Counted from the first letter of the stretch, positions 1 to 8,117 are shown. The stretch is 24,339 bases of DNA from Chitinophagaceae bacterium (GCA_947452875.1 CANGEZ010000006.1:1-24339); one strand, 5' to 3'. A program made the numbers and translations. The notes: generated by a model from the sequence alone, not told the origin.

Positions 1-1652
1 GAGGAGGAAAGCTAATTGATGAATTAGATGTTTATCAATATTTAACTACAGGTGATTTTGGAAAACATATTTACTTACAGAATAATGATTTTGTCATCGT
101 TTCATTTGTAGAAAATAAAATTCAGGCGATTGGTCAATTTAAAAGACCGATGTATTATCAATTGAAAAAAGGAGAAGGCATTAAAGCGTTGTTGAATTAT
201 GCGGGCGGATTGAAACCTGATGCTTTTGCCACAACAATCAAAGTTGTTAGAATTGAAGGCGACAAACAAGTACAACGTGACATTAGCCTCGAAACTATCA
301 AAAAAAGCAGCACTGCTGATTTTGCATTGCAAGATGGTGATGTGGTAAAAGCTGAAAACATCAGAAAAGGCATTGTCAACCGTATTGAGTTACAAGGCGA
401 AGTGAATTATCCTGGAACTTTTGAAATTGCAAAAGGCGAAAAATTGTTTGATGTGATTCAAAAAGCAGGAGGTTTAACCAGCAATACTTACTTGCAAAAA
501 GCATATGTGTTCAGAGGCGCTGGTGATGTCAATAATTTTGCTACAGAAAGAATAGAATTGGATTTAAAGAATTTTGATGCTAACAATGAAAACGATTCTT
601 CTAATATTGAATTGAAAGCGAATGATGTTATTCAATTTTTTGCCAAAAGCGATTTCAGTCAACAACAATTTGTTGAGATTTTCGGTGAGGTGAGAAAACC
701 CGGTAAAGTCATTAAGTACGGCAAATTGACGTTACAAGATTTGTTGTTTATTTCCGGTGGATTGAAACCTTCTGCTGAATTCGGCAGATTGGAAATCTCA
801 AGTATTGTAAATATGGATTCAGCGCAACAAGGTTTGAATCCTACAAGAACTGTAATTAAATCTTATGCTATTCAACAGGATTTGTCATTAGATGAAGCAG
901 CTTCTAAAGTGGTGTTGATGCCTTATGACCAAATTTATGTAAGGAAAAATCCCACATTTGAATTACAGCAAAATATTGAGTTGAAAGGCTTGGTGAAATA
1001 TCCTGGTCAATATCCAAGATTAGATAAGTATGAAAGGTTGTCTTCTTACATTGAACGTGCCGGCGGACTAACTGAAAATGCGGATGTATCTGGAGCTGTG
1101 TTGATGAGAAGAAAACAAATTGATGTGCGTGAGTTGGGATTGATTGCGCCTAAATTGAAAATGGATTCAACAGGAAATATCATAAAAGATAGTTTGCCTT
1201 TAGAATACAGATTTAAAGAAGAACCAGTGAGCATAGATTTATTCAATGCGCTACAAAACAAGAACTCAAAATACGATATCATACTACAAGAAAACGATGT
1301 GGTATTTGTGCCTGAAATTAATCCGTTTGTGAGCATTGTGGGAAAGGTACAATCACCTTTAAAAGTAGCATTTGACAAACAACACAGAAACCTTGGTTAT
1401 TACATAGACAAAGCTGGTGGATATGGTGTGAAGCCTTGGAGAAGACGCGTTTATGTTACTTATGCCAATGGAAGAAGCAGAAGAACACACAACTTCTTAT
1501 TCCTACATTTCTATCCTCGTGTACATGAAGGTGCCATTGTGAATGTGCCTGCAAGGCCCGAGGGACAAGGACTTAGCGATATGGCAAAAGCTACATTTAT
1601 CGCCATCGTGCCTGCTGTAATGACTGCCCTTATTTTTAAATACGTTCAATAA
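1..1652 (+). CDS. SLBB-repeat polysaccharide export protein, 5' end outside window
   Basis: The reading frame (codons starting at position 3) is open from the first base, so the gene begins upstream; the ATG at 150 is internal, because clear family sequence precedes it. Five SLBB-type units are visible, each with a small-residue/strand motif, a K/P-G turn and a closing GG: near 129-225 (IGQFKRP...YAGG), 390-480 (LQGEVNYPG...KAGG), 675-780 (IFGEVRKPG...ISGG), 978-1080 (LKGLVKYPG...RAGG) and 1332-1430 (IVGKVQSPL...KAGG). The C-terminus has one hydrophobic helix (ATFIAIVPAVMTALIF) before the stop. SLBB proteins of Wza-like type form or contact the outer-membrane exit channel for capsule or exopolysaccharide. 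A Wzz-like gene starts 10 bp downstream, supporting that role. The Poly_export domain and signal peptide would lie upstream and are not seen. Confidence 0.9.
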   Translation, partial: GGKLIDELDVYQYLTTGDFGKHIYLQNNDFVIVSFVENKIQAIGQFKRPMYYQLKKGEGIKALLNYAGGLKPDAFATTIKVVRIEGDKQVQRDISLETIKKSSTADFALQDGDVVKAENIRKGIVNRIELQGEVNYPGTFEIAKGEKLFDVIQKAGGLTSNTYLQKAYVFRGAGDVNNFATERIELDLKNFDANNENDSSNIELKANDVIQFFAKSDFSQQQFVEIFGEVRKPGKVIKYGKLTLQDLLFISGGLKPSAEFGRLEISSIVNMDSAQQGLNPTRTVIKSYAIQQDLSLDEAASKVVLMPYDQIYVRKNPTFELQQNIELKGLVKYPGQYPRLDKYERLSSYIERAGGLTENADVSGAVLMRRKQIDVRELGLIAPKLKMDSTGNIIKDSLPLEYRFKEEPVSIDLFNALQNKNSKYDIILQENDVVFVPEINPFVSIVGKVQSPLKVAFDKQHRNLGYYIDKAGGYGVKPWRRRVYVTYANGRSRRTHNFLFLHFYPRVHEGAIVNVPARPEGQGLSDMAKATFIAIVPAVMTALIFKYVQ

Positions 1653-1662
1653 AATAATAGAA

Positions 1663-2697
1663 GTGAATTATCAGACATTTATCACCGTTGTGTATACTAG
1701 ACTTTCCAAGTTGAAATTTCTTATTTTAGGCATTGGTGTTTTGGCAACATTGTGTTGTTTTATTTATACGAAGACAATACCTAAAGTGTATTCATCAAGA
1801 GCAACAGTTTTTCCGTTAAATGCTTCAAATGATAATGCAGGTGCAGCAAGCGCATTAACTAGTTTACTTGGGCTTTCAGAAACACCTAAAAGCTTTATTC
1901 AAGAAGCTTCAATTAATATTGTTGATCTAGCTTTAAGTAGAAATACAAGAGAAGCAGTTGCATTAGAAAAGATTCCCTCATTGGGAAATAAATCTGTTGC
2001 AGTGCTGGTGATTGAAGAATATAATAAGAGAAAACCTTTTTACAAATCAACAATAAATATTCCTGATGCTAACGATATGTTGGCTGCTGTTGGTGCTAAT
2101 TTATTAAAGGATAATTTCTTTGCGAAAATCAATAAAAACGGCATTCTTGAGATTAATTTCAACACAACTAGTGAGGCTTTGGTGGGTCCGGTATCTTATA
2201 TTTTCGTAGATAAAATTTCTGAATTTTATAAAGAACTAAAAATAAAAAAAGCGAAGAGAGATTACGATTTCATGTGCGAAAAAGTGGATTCGCTTGAATT
2301 GGTATTGGCCTCTTATGATAAGTCTGCCATTGGCATGTCGAACACTACTTTATTTGTAGCTCCTGATAAATTACAATATCAGTTACCGAAGCAAAATTTA
2401 TCCAACGAGAAATCTAGAGTGATGCGCCAACGCGATATGTCTGCCGAAAATAAAGAAGAAGCATTATGGCGTTTACAAAAAGAAACTCCAATTATTGCGA
2501 TGTTGGATAAACCAGACGCGCCTTATGACACCTACAAACCATCGGCAATTTTATATAGTGCCATTGGTTTTATGATAAGCATAATGTTGGCGGTAATGGC
2601 TTTGATTTTTGTCCCACTATATCGGTTCATTAAATTTGAAATCAGGAAATCTGTTTTTGAAACTCCAAATTCAAATATTGATTTCACTTCCGAATAA
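1663..2697 (+). CDS. Wzz-like chain-length determinant protein
   Basis: This 344-residue protein has the two-helix layout of polysaccharide co-polymerases: a short cytoplasmic start, a membrane helix at about residues 18-35 (LKFLILGIGVLATL), a large region probably outside the membrane, and a second helix at about 296-319 (YSAIGFMISIMLAVMALIF) followed by a basic tail. Such proteins (Wzz/FepE/Etk N-terminal family) set polymer length and join the inner-membrane polymerase to the export channel. The start is GTG, 10 bp after the stop of the SLBB gene, so the two are almost certainly co-transcribed. No tyrosine-kinase domain is fused at the C-terminus. The family call rests on topology and context more than on a strong sequence motif. 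Confidence 0.82.
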   Translation: MNYQTFITVVYTRLSKLKFLILGIGVLATLCCFIYTKTIPKVYSSRATVFPLNASNDNAGAASALTSLLGLSETPKSFIQEASINIVDLALSRNTREAVALEKIPSLGNKSVAVLVIEEYNKRKPFYKSTINIPDANDMLAAVGANLLKDNFFAKINKNGILEINFNTTSEALVGPVSYIFVDKISEFYKELKIKKAKRDYDFMCEKVDSLELVLASYDKSAIGMSNTTLFVAPDKLQYQLPKQNLSNEKSRVMRQRDMSAENKEEALWRLQKETPIIAMLDKPDAPYDTYKPSAILYSAIGFMISIMLAVMALIFVPLYRFIKFEIRKSVFETPNSNIDFTSE

Positions 2698-2860
2698 ATT
2701 AAGTAAGGAATCAATTTTCTTACTGCTGAGAATGGAGGTAATGAGATTTCGCAGAGATAGAGTTTTAAACAGGATTGCACAAAATGTTTTCTTGAATTTG
2801 TTTTCCGCAAAGCTTCCAAAGAGGCAAAGCCACAAAGGTGCGATTGATTATTTTAATCTT

Positions 2861-2960
2861 GATTTATGTTCCATAGGAACATATTGTCTATAGACCGAAA
2901 TGATAATTTGTTAATCGTTCCATAGGAACGAATCGTGAATTGATATAGCCACGAATTCAC
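2861..2960. repeat. Dispersed intergenic repeat, copy A (paired GTTCCATAGGAAC)
   Basis: It contains the palindrome GTTCCATAGGAAC at 2868-2880 and CGTTCCATAGGAACG at 2916-2930, separated by CTATAGACCGAAATGAT, and ends with TAGCCACGAATTCAC. A second copy with the same order and spacing is at 5583-5686. The spacing and shared spacer show common descent rather than chance palindromes. Repeats of this look are frequent between genes in Bacteroidota. No protein or transposase is associated. Confidence 0.8.
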
Positions 2961-3097
2961 TAATTATTATTTTTTCTCAGCAGTGTCTCCTGAAAGGGAC
3001 GTTACGTTGCAAGGAAATTTGTTTAAAAGGTTCAATGAGTTCAAGAGGTTAATCAATCAAACGCAAACAACAAACGGTCATCAATAAACGCCTATCA

Positions 3098-3127
3098 ACT
3101 TCCCCCTTTGGGGGATTGAGTGGGCTT
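3098..3127. repeat. CCCCC-TTT-GGGGG hairpin repeat, copy A, at a gene 3' end
   Basis: The sequence AACTTCCCCCTTTGGGGGA forms a short stem (TCCCCC/GGGGGA, loop TTT) followed by TTGAGTGGGCT. It lies directly beside the stop codon of the minus-strand permease gene (stop at 3128-3130). A near-identical copy is at 5737-5763, again beside the stop of a minus-strand gene. It may act as an mRNA 3'-end hairpin, but no T-run follows it, so it is not a standard rho-independent terminator. Confidence 0.65.
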
Positions 3128-4423
3128 CTATTTCCTAAACGCCCACTTAATCATTTCCTTCCAGCTTGGTTTTTTACCATACATCAAAATGCCTGTTCTA
3201 TAAATTTTTCCTGTAATCCAAGTGAAGAAAAGAAAGCAGCCAATCAACAACAACATCGACAATCCCATTTGCCAAAATGGAACATCGTAAGTAATTCTTC
3301 CCATCATTACAATGGGTGAGGTTAATGGAAATAAACTTCCGAAAATAGCCAGACTGCTATTGGGTTCGTTCACAGCTTTTGTCATGATCACAAAGCCAAG
3401 TATGATTGGCATGATAACAGGGAATACCAATTGTTGTGCTTCTTGCTGGTCTTCGCTAACAACACTTCCTACCGCTGCAAAAATGGAAGCGTAGGTAAGG
3501 TATCCACCCAAAAAATAAAACAGAAACAAGAAGATAATTTTTGCTATAGGTAAATTCGATATGCCTTCAAATGCAGTTGCAGCTATGGACAAATCTTCTG
3601 ATGAGGCTGTGCTTGCGTGTTGCATTTGTTCCATAAACTGTGGGAATATCAATGGTGCCAGCATTTGCACACCCAATAGCAATATTATCCAAATGGCAAA
3701 TTGAGTTAGACCCACAGCGCCTATTCCAACAATCTTTCCCATCATCATTTGAAATGGTTTTACAGAACTCACCATGACTTCGGCAATGCGATTTGTTTTT
3801 TCTTCAGTAACACCTCTCATCACTTGAGTGCCGTAAATCATCATCATCATATAAATCAAAAATCCGCAACCGAATGAAACGGCATATGCCACACCTGCAA
3901 AGCTTTTCTTTTGACCTTCTTTGGTTTCAATGGCATTGTCAAGTGTTACACTGTTACTTTTTTTATCAAACTCTTTCGGATCAATTCCATTAGCAATCAG
4001 TTGATTTTTGCGAATGGTGTTGTTGATCAAATCTTCCACATCCGACATCGTAGTTAAGCTTACAGACGAAGGACTGTGCAGCGTGAATTTATTTTTTGAA
4101 ACAGAATCAATCACTTTAGGAATGTATAAGAACGACTGATAGTTCAAGTTTTTATATTTATTCAAAAAAGATTTTTCCGTTTCATTTTCAATTAAAGTGA
4201 AATGAAGTTTTGGATTTGAAGTGTCAGCTTTGCCATTGAAAATATGTGCATCATCAATTACGGCAATTTGTTGTACATCGTCGCTGCCATTCATGCTTAT
4301 GGCAAAAATGGCTACATAAAATCCGATGATGATTAATGGAACAAGTATGGTTGTAATCAGGAAAGATTTCTTTTTTACACGTGTAAAATATTCTCTACCT
4401 ATAATCAGAAAAATTTTATTCAT
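3128..4423 (-). CDS. ABC-2 type transporter permease (NatB-like)
   Basis: This 431-residue integral membrane protein has a first helix at about residues 20-45 (FLITTILVPLIIIGFYVAIFAI), a long extracytoplasmic segment to about residue 175, and then a cluster of helices (including IYMMMMIYGT, GIGAVGLTQFAIWIILLLG, IIFLFLFYFLGGYLTYASIFAAV and MGLSMLLLIGCFLFF). This 1+5 layout with a large loop after the first helix is typical of NatB/YhaP-type exporter permeases. The motif GVTEEKTNRIAEVMVSS between the loop and the second helix group is characteristic of the family. The ATG start is 5 bp after the stop of the ATPase gene, so the two form an exporter. The transported substrate is unknown; NatAB of Bacillus extrudes sodium, but many relatives do not have that role. 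Confidence 0.88.
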   Translation of the reverse strand: MNKIFLIIGREYFTRVKKKSFLITTILVPLIIIGFYVAIFAISMNGSDDVQQIAVIDDAHIFNGKADTSNPKLHFTLIENETEKSFLNKYKNLNYQSFLYIPKVIDSVSKNKFTLHSPSSVSLTTMSDVEDLINNTIRKNQLIANGIDPKEFDKKSNSVTLDNAIETKEGQKKSFAGVAYAVSFGCGFLIYMMMMIYGTQVMRGVTEEKTNRIAEVMVSSVKPFQMMMGKIVGIGAVGLTQFAIWIILLLGVQMLAPLIFPQFMEQMQHASTASSEDLSIAATAFEGISNLPIAKIIFLFLFYFLGGYLTYASIFAAVGSVVSEDQQEAQQLVFPVIMPIILGFVIMTKAVNEPNSSLAIFGSLFPLTSPIVMMGRITYDVPFWQMGLSMLLLIGCFLFFTWITGKIYRTGILMYGKKPSWKEMIKWAFRK

Positions 4424-4428
4424 AAGAA

Positions 4429-5361
4429 TTAAGATTCGATGTTTTGAAATTGTCTTGTGGCTTTGGTGTCTTCAACCAGCTTGATGAAAATATCGTTTAA
4501 TGAAGGCAATACTTCGTTAAATGAGTTGATGGTTATATTTTGATTGATGAAGTATTTCAATAATTCATTTGTGGTAGTATCATGCTGTAATTTTAGCAAC
4601 AACTGATTCGGTTCGTATTTAACGACTTCAAAAATATAAGTCATGAGTTGTTCTGCTAATACATTTGCGCCGAGCTTGTAGATGTTTTCTTTAAAATCTT
4701 GTTTCACTTGGTGCACAGAACCATCCAAAATCTTTTTTCCTTTGTTGACAAGAACAATATGGTCGCAAATTTCTTCCACTTGCTCCATTCTATGTGTGCT
4801 GAAAATGATGGTGGCGCCATTTTTTGCGAGATTGAAAATTTCATCTTTAATCAGATTGGCATTAACCGGATCGAGACCGCTGAAAGGTTCGTCGAGAATT
4901 ATCAATTTTGGGTTGTGCAAAACGGTGGTTACAAATTGTAATTTTTGACTCATCCCTTTACTCAAGTCTTCCACTTTTTTATTCCACCAACTTTCCATTT
5001 CAAATTTGATGAACCATTTTTTTATGCTGTCCATGGCATCATTTTTACTCATGCCTTTTAGCCGTGCGAGGTACAAAGCTTGTTCACCAATTTTCATTTT
5101 TTTATAAAGGCCACGTTCTTCGGGCATGTAGCCGATGTCGATATTGTTTTTCTCAGGATGAAAAGGTTGTCCGTTGAATTGAATGTTGCCGCTATCAGGA
5201 TAGAATATTCCGGTAATCATTCTGAGCAAGGTCGTTTTACCAGCGCCATTTGGACCTAACAATCCAAAAATGCTTCCTTGTTGGATATTGAAGCTGATGT
5301 CATCAACAGCTTTTTGAGTCGCAAAATATTTCTTGAGGGAGTCTAATTCTAAAATGTTCAT
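4429..5361 (-). CDS. ABC transporter ATP-binding protein (NatA-like)
   Basis: This is the 310-residue ATPase partner of the downstream permease. All nucleotide-binding motifs are present: Walker A GPNGAGKTT (residues 36-44), a PEERGLY segment where the Q-loop falls (E in place of Q), signature LSKGMSQ (133-139), Walker B LIILDEPFSGLD (from 153) and the switch histidine in FSTHRM (H190). The C-terminal hundred residues form the extra domain found in NatA/YhaQ-type ATPases. I start at the ATG at 5361; an in-frame TTG one codon upstream is an unlikely start. It is first in a two-gene minus-strand unit, with 5 bp before the permease. Confidence 0.9.
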   Translation of the reverse strand: MNILELDSLKKYFATQKAVDDISFNIQQGSIFGLLGPNGAGKTTLLRMITGIFYPDSGNIQFNGQPFHPEKNNIDIGYMPEERGLYKKMKIGEQALYLARLKGMSKNDAMDSIKKWFIKFEMESWWNKKVEDLSKGMSQKLQFVTTVLHNPKLIILDEPFSGLDPVNANLIKDEIFNLAKNGATIIFSTHRMEQVEEICDHIVLVNKGKKILDGSVHQVKQDFKENIYKLGANVLAEQLMTYIFEVVKYEPNQLLLKLQHDTTTNELLKYFINQNITINSFNEVLPSLNDIFIKLVEDTKATRQFQNIES

Positions 5362-5422
5362 CAAAGTAAATTATGGTTAAATATAGGATGAATTTATGGT
5401 TCGAAATTTAATTATGAAAGTA

Positions 5423-5442
5423 AAAATTCAAAAGTAAAAATT
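5423..5442. repeat. AT-rich 20-mer, copy 1
   Basis: AAAATTCAAAAGTAAAAATT recurs with one mismatch at 13770-13789. Both are intergenic. Low-complexity motifs of this sort (AAAGTAAAAATTCAAAAG) are widespread between genes in Bacteroidota. No function can be assigned. Confidence 0.45.
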
Positions 5443-5512
5443 AAAAAAGGGGGTCACACAAATTCAATTTAGATTATGTATTTGGCAAAGAATTTATAAT
5501 TGTGTTTTTTTT

Positions 5513-5570
5513 ATCCCACCGTTTCAACATATCCCACCGTTTCAACATAGCCCACCGTTTCAACGGTGGG
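5513..5570. repeat. 18-bp tandem repeat ending in a 9-bp-stem palindrome
   Basis: There are two exact copies of ATCCCACCGTTTCAACAT (5513-5530 and 5531-5548), then a third unit that begins AGCCCACCGTTTCAAC and closes as CGGTGGG. The third unit (5551-5570) is a perfect inverted repeat, CCCACCGTT-TC-AACGGTGGG. The array is intergenic, upstream of the ABC exporter start. Short minus-strand translation gives a repetitive RWxMLKRWDMLKRW-like peptide, which I read as a by-product of the DNA repeat. Confidence 0.85.
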
Positions 5571-5582
5571 AAGAAGTATGAT

Positions 5583-5686
5583 TTTTTTATGTTCCATAGG
5601 AACATTTCCTCTATAGTCCGAAATGATATATTTATCATCGTTCCATAGGAACGAATGGTGAAGATTAATAGCCACGAATGCACGAA
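5583..5686. repeat. Dispersed intergenic repeat, copy B (paired GTTCCATAGGAAC)
   Basis: GTTCCATAGGAAC is at 5591-5603 and CGTTCCATAGGAACG at 5639-5653, with CTATAGTCCGAAATGAT between them and TAGCCACGAATGCACGAAT after. It matches copy A at 2861-2960 in order, spacing and most bases. Both copies are followed downstream (+ strand) by the CCCCC/GGGGG hairpin repeat. Confidence 0.8.
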
Positions 5687-5736
5687 TTTATTTTTGAAAT
5701 ATTAACATTGAAAAGGATTGTTCGTAGACAATGATC

Positions 5737-5763
5737 AACTTCCCCCTTGGGGGATTGAGGGGG
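5737..5763. repeat. CCCCC-TT-GGGGG hairpin repeat, copy B, at a gene 3' end
   Basis: CAACTTCCCCCTTGGGGGA then TTGAGGGGGCT. It differs from copy A (3098-3127) by one loop base and one base in the tail. It directly abuts the stop codon (5764-5766) of the minus-strand FAD dehydrogenase gene. Confidence 0.65.
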
Positions 5764-7338
5764 CTAAATAGCAATCTTAATTTGTTCCACCACTCTTTCT
5801 CCATCCATGGCTGCGCTGACGATGCCGCCTGCATAACCGGCGCCTTCGCCACAAGGGTAGAGGTTTTTTATTTGAGGATGAGCGAGGGTGTCGTTGTCTC
5901 TGGGGATTCTAACTGGACTTGACGTACGGCTCTCCGTTGCCACCACAATGGCATCATTAGAATAATAGCCTTTCATCTTTTTTCCGAAGGCGCGGAAGCC
6001 ACCATTCAATCTTTGGTAAACAAATTCGGGTAGCACCTCTTTTAATGAAGTAGATTGTAAGCCCGGCAGATAAGAATTTTTAGGAAGATTTGCAGAAGTT
6101 TTATTATTACAAAAATCAACGAGACGCTGTGCAGGTGCTACAAAATTCCCTCCTCCTGCTGTGTAAGCATGTTGCTCTACCAATTGCTGGAAATACATAA
6201 ACAGTAAAGGGTCGTTGGGATTGATGTTTTTTTCTTTCAACGTTTTATAGGCGTCTTCCTGTGTTACTTCTACAACCATTCCGCTGTTGGCGTAAGGATT
6301 GTTCCTTTTGGATGGACTCCAGCCATTCACCACAAGTTCATTGTTGTTTGTTGAAGCAGGGGCTATAATGCCACCCGGGCACATGCAGAAAGAAAAAACA
6401 CCTTTTTCATTTACTTGTTCAACCAAACTATAAGAAGCAGGAGGCAAAAACTCGCCTCTGTTATCACAATGGTATTGTATGCTATCGATAAGGGTTTGCG
6501 GATGTTCAACCCTCACACCTAATGCAAAAGGCTTGGCTTCGATTAATATATTTTTTTGATTCAATAAGCTGAAGATATCTCTGGCCGAATGACCAGTGGC
6601 TAAAATATAGGCATCAGCTGAAAATCTTGTTTTGTCGGAAGTCTCAGCGTAAACAATTTGGTTGTTTTGGATGCCGAAATCTGTCAATTTTTTCTCAAAA
6701 TGCACTTCGCCGCCGCAATCAAGAATTAGATTTCTCATGGCGGTGATGATTTGCGGAAGTTTGTTGGTGCCGATATGAGGATGTGCGTCCCAAGTGATGT
6801 TTTCCGGCGCACCAAATTTGACAAACAAACTCAGGATGCGGTTGATGTCGCCTCTTTTATTGCTTCTTGTGTAAAGTTTACCATCACTGTATGTCCCGGC
6901 ACCGCCTTCTCCGAAACAATAATTGCTTTCGGGATTGATGATGCCTTCTTTGTTGAGCGTTGCCAAATCTCGCCTGCGACTTTTTACGTCTTTACCCCTT
7001 TCGAGAATGATGGGTTTGATTCCTGCTTCGATGGATTTCAGCGCTGCAAAAATTCCTGCAGGACCAGCTCCGATAATGATGATTTTTTTTACCGCATGAG
7101 TTACATCTGCGAAATTAAAAGCGATAGGAGTGTAAAGTCGAAAAGGTTCATTGACAAATGCTTCAACAGTCAAATTGAAATAAACTTGCTTCGACCTCGC
7201 GTCAATAGATTTTTTAAGGAGATGATAGCCTGTTATAGCGGTTAATTTCACACTTAAAGAATCGGCAATTGATTTCTTGATCAATGCTTCATCCGCAGCA
7301 GCTGCAGGATTAAGTCGTAAGTTGATTTTTGTAATCAT
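5764..7338 (-). CDS. FAD-dependent dehydrogenase (COG2509-like)
   Basis: This 524-residue protein has an N-terminal domain of about 85 residues, then a dinucleotide-binding motif IIIIGAGPAGIFAAL (GxGxxG at residues 90-95) followed by an acidic strand end (ILERG). Further FAD-type segments are CFGEGGAGTYSDGKLYTR, AYILATGHSARDIF and, near the C-terminus, YPCGEGAGYAGGIVSAAMDG. This architecture fits the family of uncharacterised FAD-dependent dehydrogenases (COG2509); the physiological substrate is not known. The protein looks full length and soluble. It follows the DUF3127 gene by 37 bp on the same strand, so they may share a transcript. A CCCCC/GGGGG hairpin lies at its 3' end. Confidence 0.87.
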   Translation of the reverse strand: MITKINLRLNPAAAADEALIKKSIADSLSVKLTAITGYHLLKKSIDARSKQVYFNLTVEAFVNEPFRLYTPIAFNFADVTHAVKKIIIIGAGPAGIFAALKSIEAGIKPIILERGKDVKSRRRDLATLNKEGIINPESNYCFGEGGAGTYSDGKLYTRSNKRGDINRILSLFVKFGAPENITWDAHPHIGTNKLPQIITAMRNLILDCGGEVHFEKKLTDFGIQNNQIVYAETSDKTRFSADAYILATGHSARDIFSLLNQKNILIEAKPFALGVRVEHPQTLIDSIQYHCDNRGEFLPPASYSLVEQVNEKGVFSFCMCPGGIIAPASTNNNELVVNGWSPSKRNNPYANSGMVVEVTQEDAYKTLKEKNINPNDPLLFMYFQQLVEQHAYTAGGGNFVAPAQRLVDFCNNKTSANLPKNSYLPGLQSTSLKEVLPEFVYQRLNGGFRAFGKKMKGYYSNDAIVVATESRTSSPVRIPRDNDTLAHPQIKNLYPCGEGAGYAGGIVSAAMDGERVVEQIKIAI

Positions 7339-7375
7339 GTGTTAGGAAGTTATCCTAAAAACAGCTTGATGAATT

Positions 7376-7765
7376 TTAGAATGGTAAATCGTCAACGGCA
7401 TCAGGAGCAGTTGATGAGAAAGTATCTAATGGCTCCATATAATCATTGTCTATAGGACCGCTATTTTTAGATTGTAATAATTGTTCTAATCTCCATGCAT
7501 CTAAATTAGTAATGTAGTTGGTTTTGCCGTCTTTTTCCCATTTAGAACCCTTGACGTTGAAATATACTTTTACATTGTCGCCAATGTTCACTCTGTCTAC
7601 AATACCAGTTTTATCTTGCACACATTGAAACTTCACATAATTTACTATAGTTCTGCCATTGATGTCGTCAGATTTTTCTACAACAAACTCTCTTGTTTTA
7701 AAGCTTTCCGTTCTTTGAACAGTATCAAATTTTGCAACCAGCTTTCCTGTTAATTCGTAACTCAT
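7376..7765 (-). CDS. DUF3127 protein with SSB-like acidic C-terminal tip
   Basis: The first ~95 of 129 residues match the DUF3127 family, which is largely restricted to Bacteroidota and predicted to adopt an OB fold (MSYELTGKLVAKFDTV, FKTREFVVEK, NYVKFQCVQDK, VKVYFNVKGSKWEKDGK). The remainder is a low-complexity linker ending in DAVDDLPF (residues 122-129), which resembles the acidic, phenylalanine-terminated tip (DDDIPF) by which single-stranded DNA-binding proteins recruit partners. I infer a nucleic-acid-binding role; no activity can be read from the sequence. It lies upstream of the FAD dehydrogenase (37-bp gap), and dnaA is divergently transcribed on its other side. Confidence 0.88.
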   Translation of the reverse strand: MSYELTGKLVAKFDTVQRTESFKTREFVVEKSDDINGRTIVNYVKFQCVQDKTGIVDRVNIGDNVKVYFNVKGSKWEKDGKTNYITNLDAWRLEQLLQSKNSGPIDNDYMEPLDTFSSTAPDAVDDLPF

Positions 7766-8117
7766 AATTCAATAATTTAAGACGTCAAATGTAACTTAAT
7801 TATATGAATAATCGGGAGTGTTTTTCACTTTAAAAAATAGTAAAAAAACATATTTTGAAAAGAAAAAAAAGAAAGTCACGAAAATTGTTTTTTTTGGTTT
7901 AAAAAACATTACTTTCATCGCCCGTAAATGAAAATCGACTTAATTTTTATTTGCAATCATACAAAAAGAAAAAAGAACAGAATAAAAAATTTTTTTTTCA
8001 ACATTTTAATATGATATTCGCCGTCCCAATAAAAAAACGTATTCATGAAACCGTGTTTTTCTATATGGGAAATCACAAACAGTATTAAGTAAAGCTATAT
8101 AAATTGTTTTAGGAATA
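7766..8117. other. AT-rich divergent intergenic region upstream of dnaA
   Basis: About 350 bp lie between the divergent DUF3127 gene and dnaA. It is very AT-rich with several long A and T runs (7850-7910 and 7980-8000). I looked for DnaA boxes (TTATCCACA and relaxed forms) on both strands and found none convincing, so I do not call an origin. Promoters for both flanking genes must lie here. On the minus strand TACATTTG (7786-7793) matches the Bacteroidota -7 box. Confidence 0.6.
7786..7793 (-). promoter_or_regulatory. Possible -7 box of the DUF3127/FAD dehydrogenase unit
   Basis: Read on the minus strand the bases are TACATTTG, an exact fit to the Bacteroidota -7 consensus TAnnTTTG, 21 bp upstream of the DUF3127 start. 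No good TTTG element sits 19-21 bp further upstream, so the call is weak. Confidence 0.35.

Larger units (their letters stand above)
2698..3127. other. 430-bp intergenic region made largely of dispersed repeats
   Basis: This lies between two convergent genes. I see no believable gene in it. It holds a low-complexity stretch (a GCAAAG/CACAAAG-like motif near 2808-2840), a paired GTTCCATAGGAAC element (2861-2960), a stretch with nothing recognisable (2961-3095), and a CCCCC/GGGGG hairpin that abuts the stop of the downstream minus-strand gene. The short open frame at 2609-2893 runs over the end of the Wzz gene and into the repeat, and is not convincing. Confidence 0.7.

Noticed and set aside
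2609..2893. 94-residue plus-strand frame after the Wzz gene
   Set aside because: It overlaps the end of the Wzz gene in another frame and runs into an intergenic repeat; its composition does not look like a protein.
5362..5364. TTG one codon upstream as the start of the NatA-like gene
   Set aside because: The ATG immediately after it is a far more likely start and nothing is gained by one extra residue.
5474..5683. 69-residue minus-strand frame with RWxMLKRWDMLKRW repeats
   Set aside because: The peptide repeat is just the translation of the 18-bp tandem DNA repeat and the flanking intergenic element; there is no family signal.
6751..7245. 164-residue plus-strand frame
   Set aside because: It is antisense to the well-supported FAD dehydrogenase, whose motifs fix the coding strand.
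7766..8117. Possible origin of replication beside dnaA
   Set aside because: The region is AT-rich, but no cluster of DnaA boxes (TTATCCACA-like) is visible on either strand, and in this phylum dnaA need not be next to the origin.
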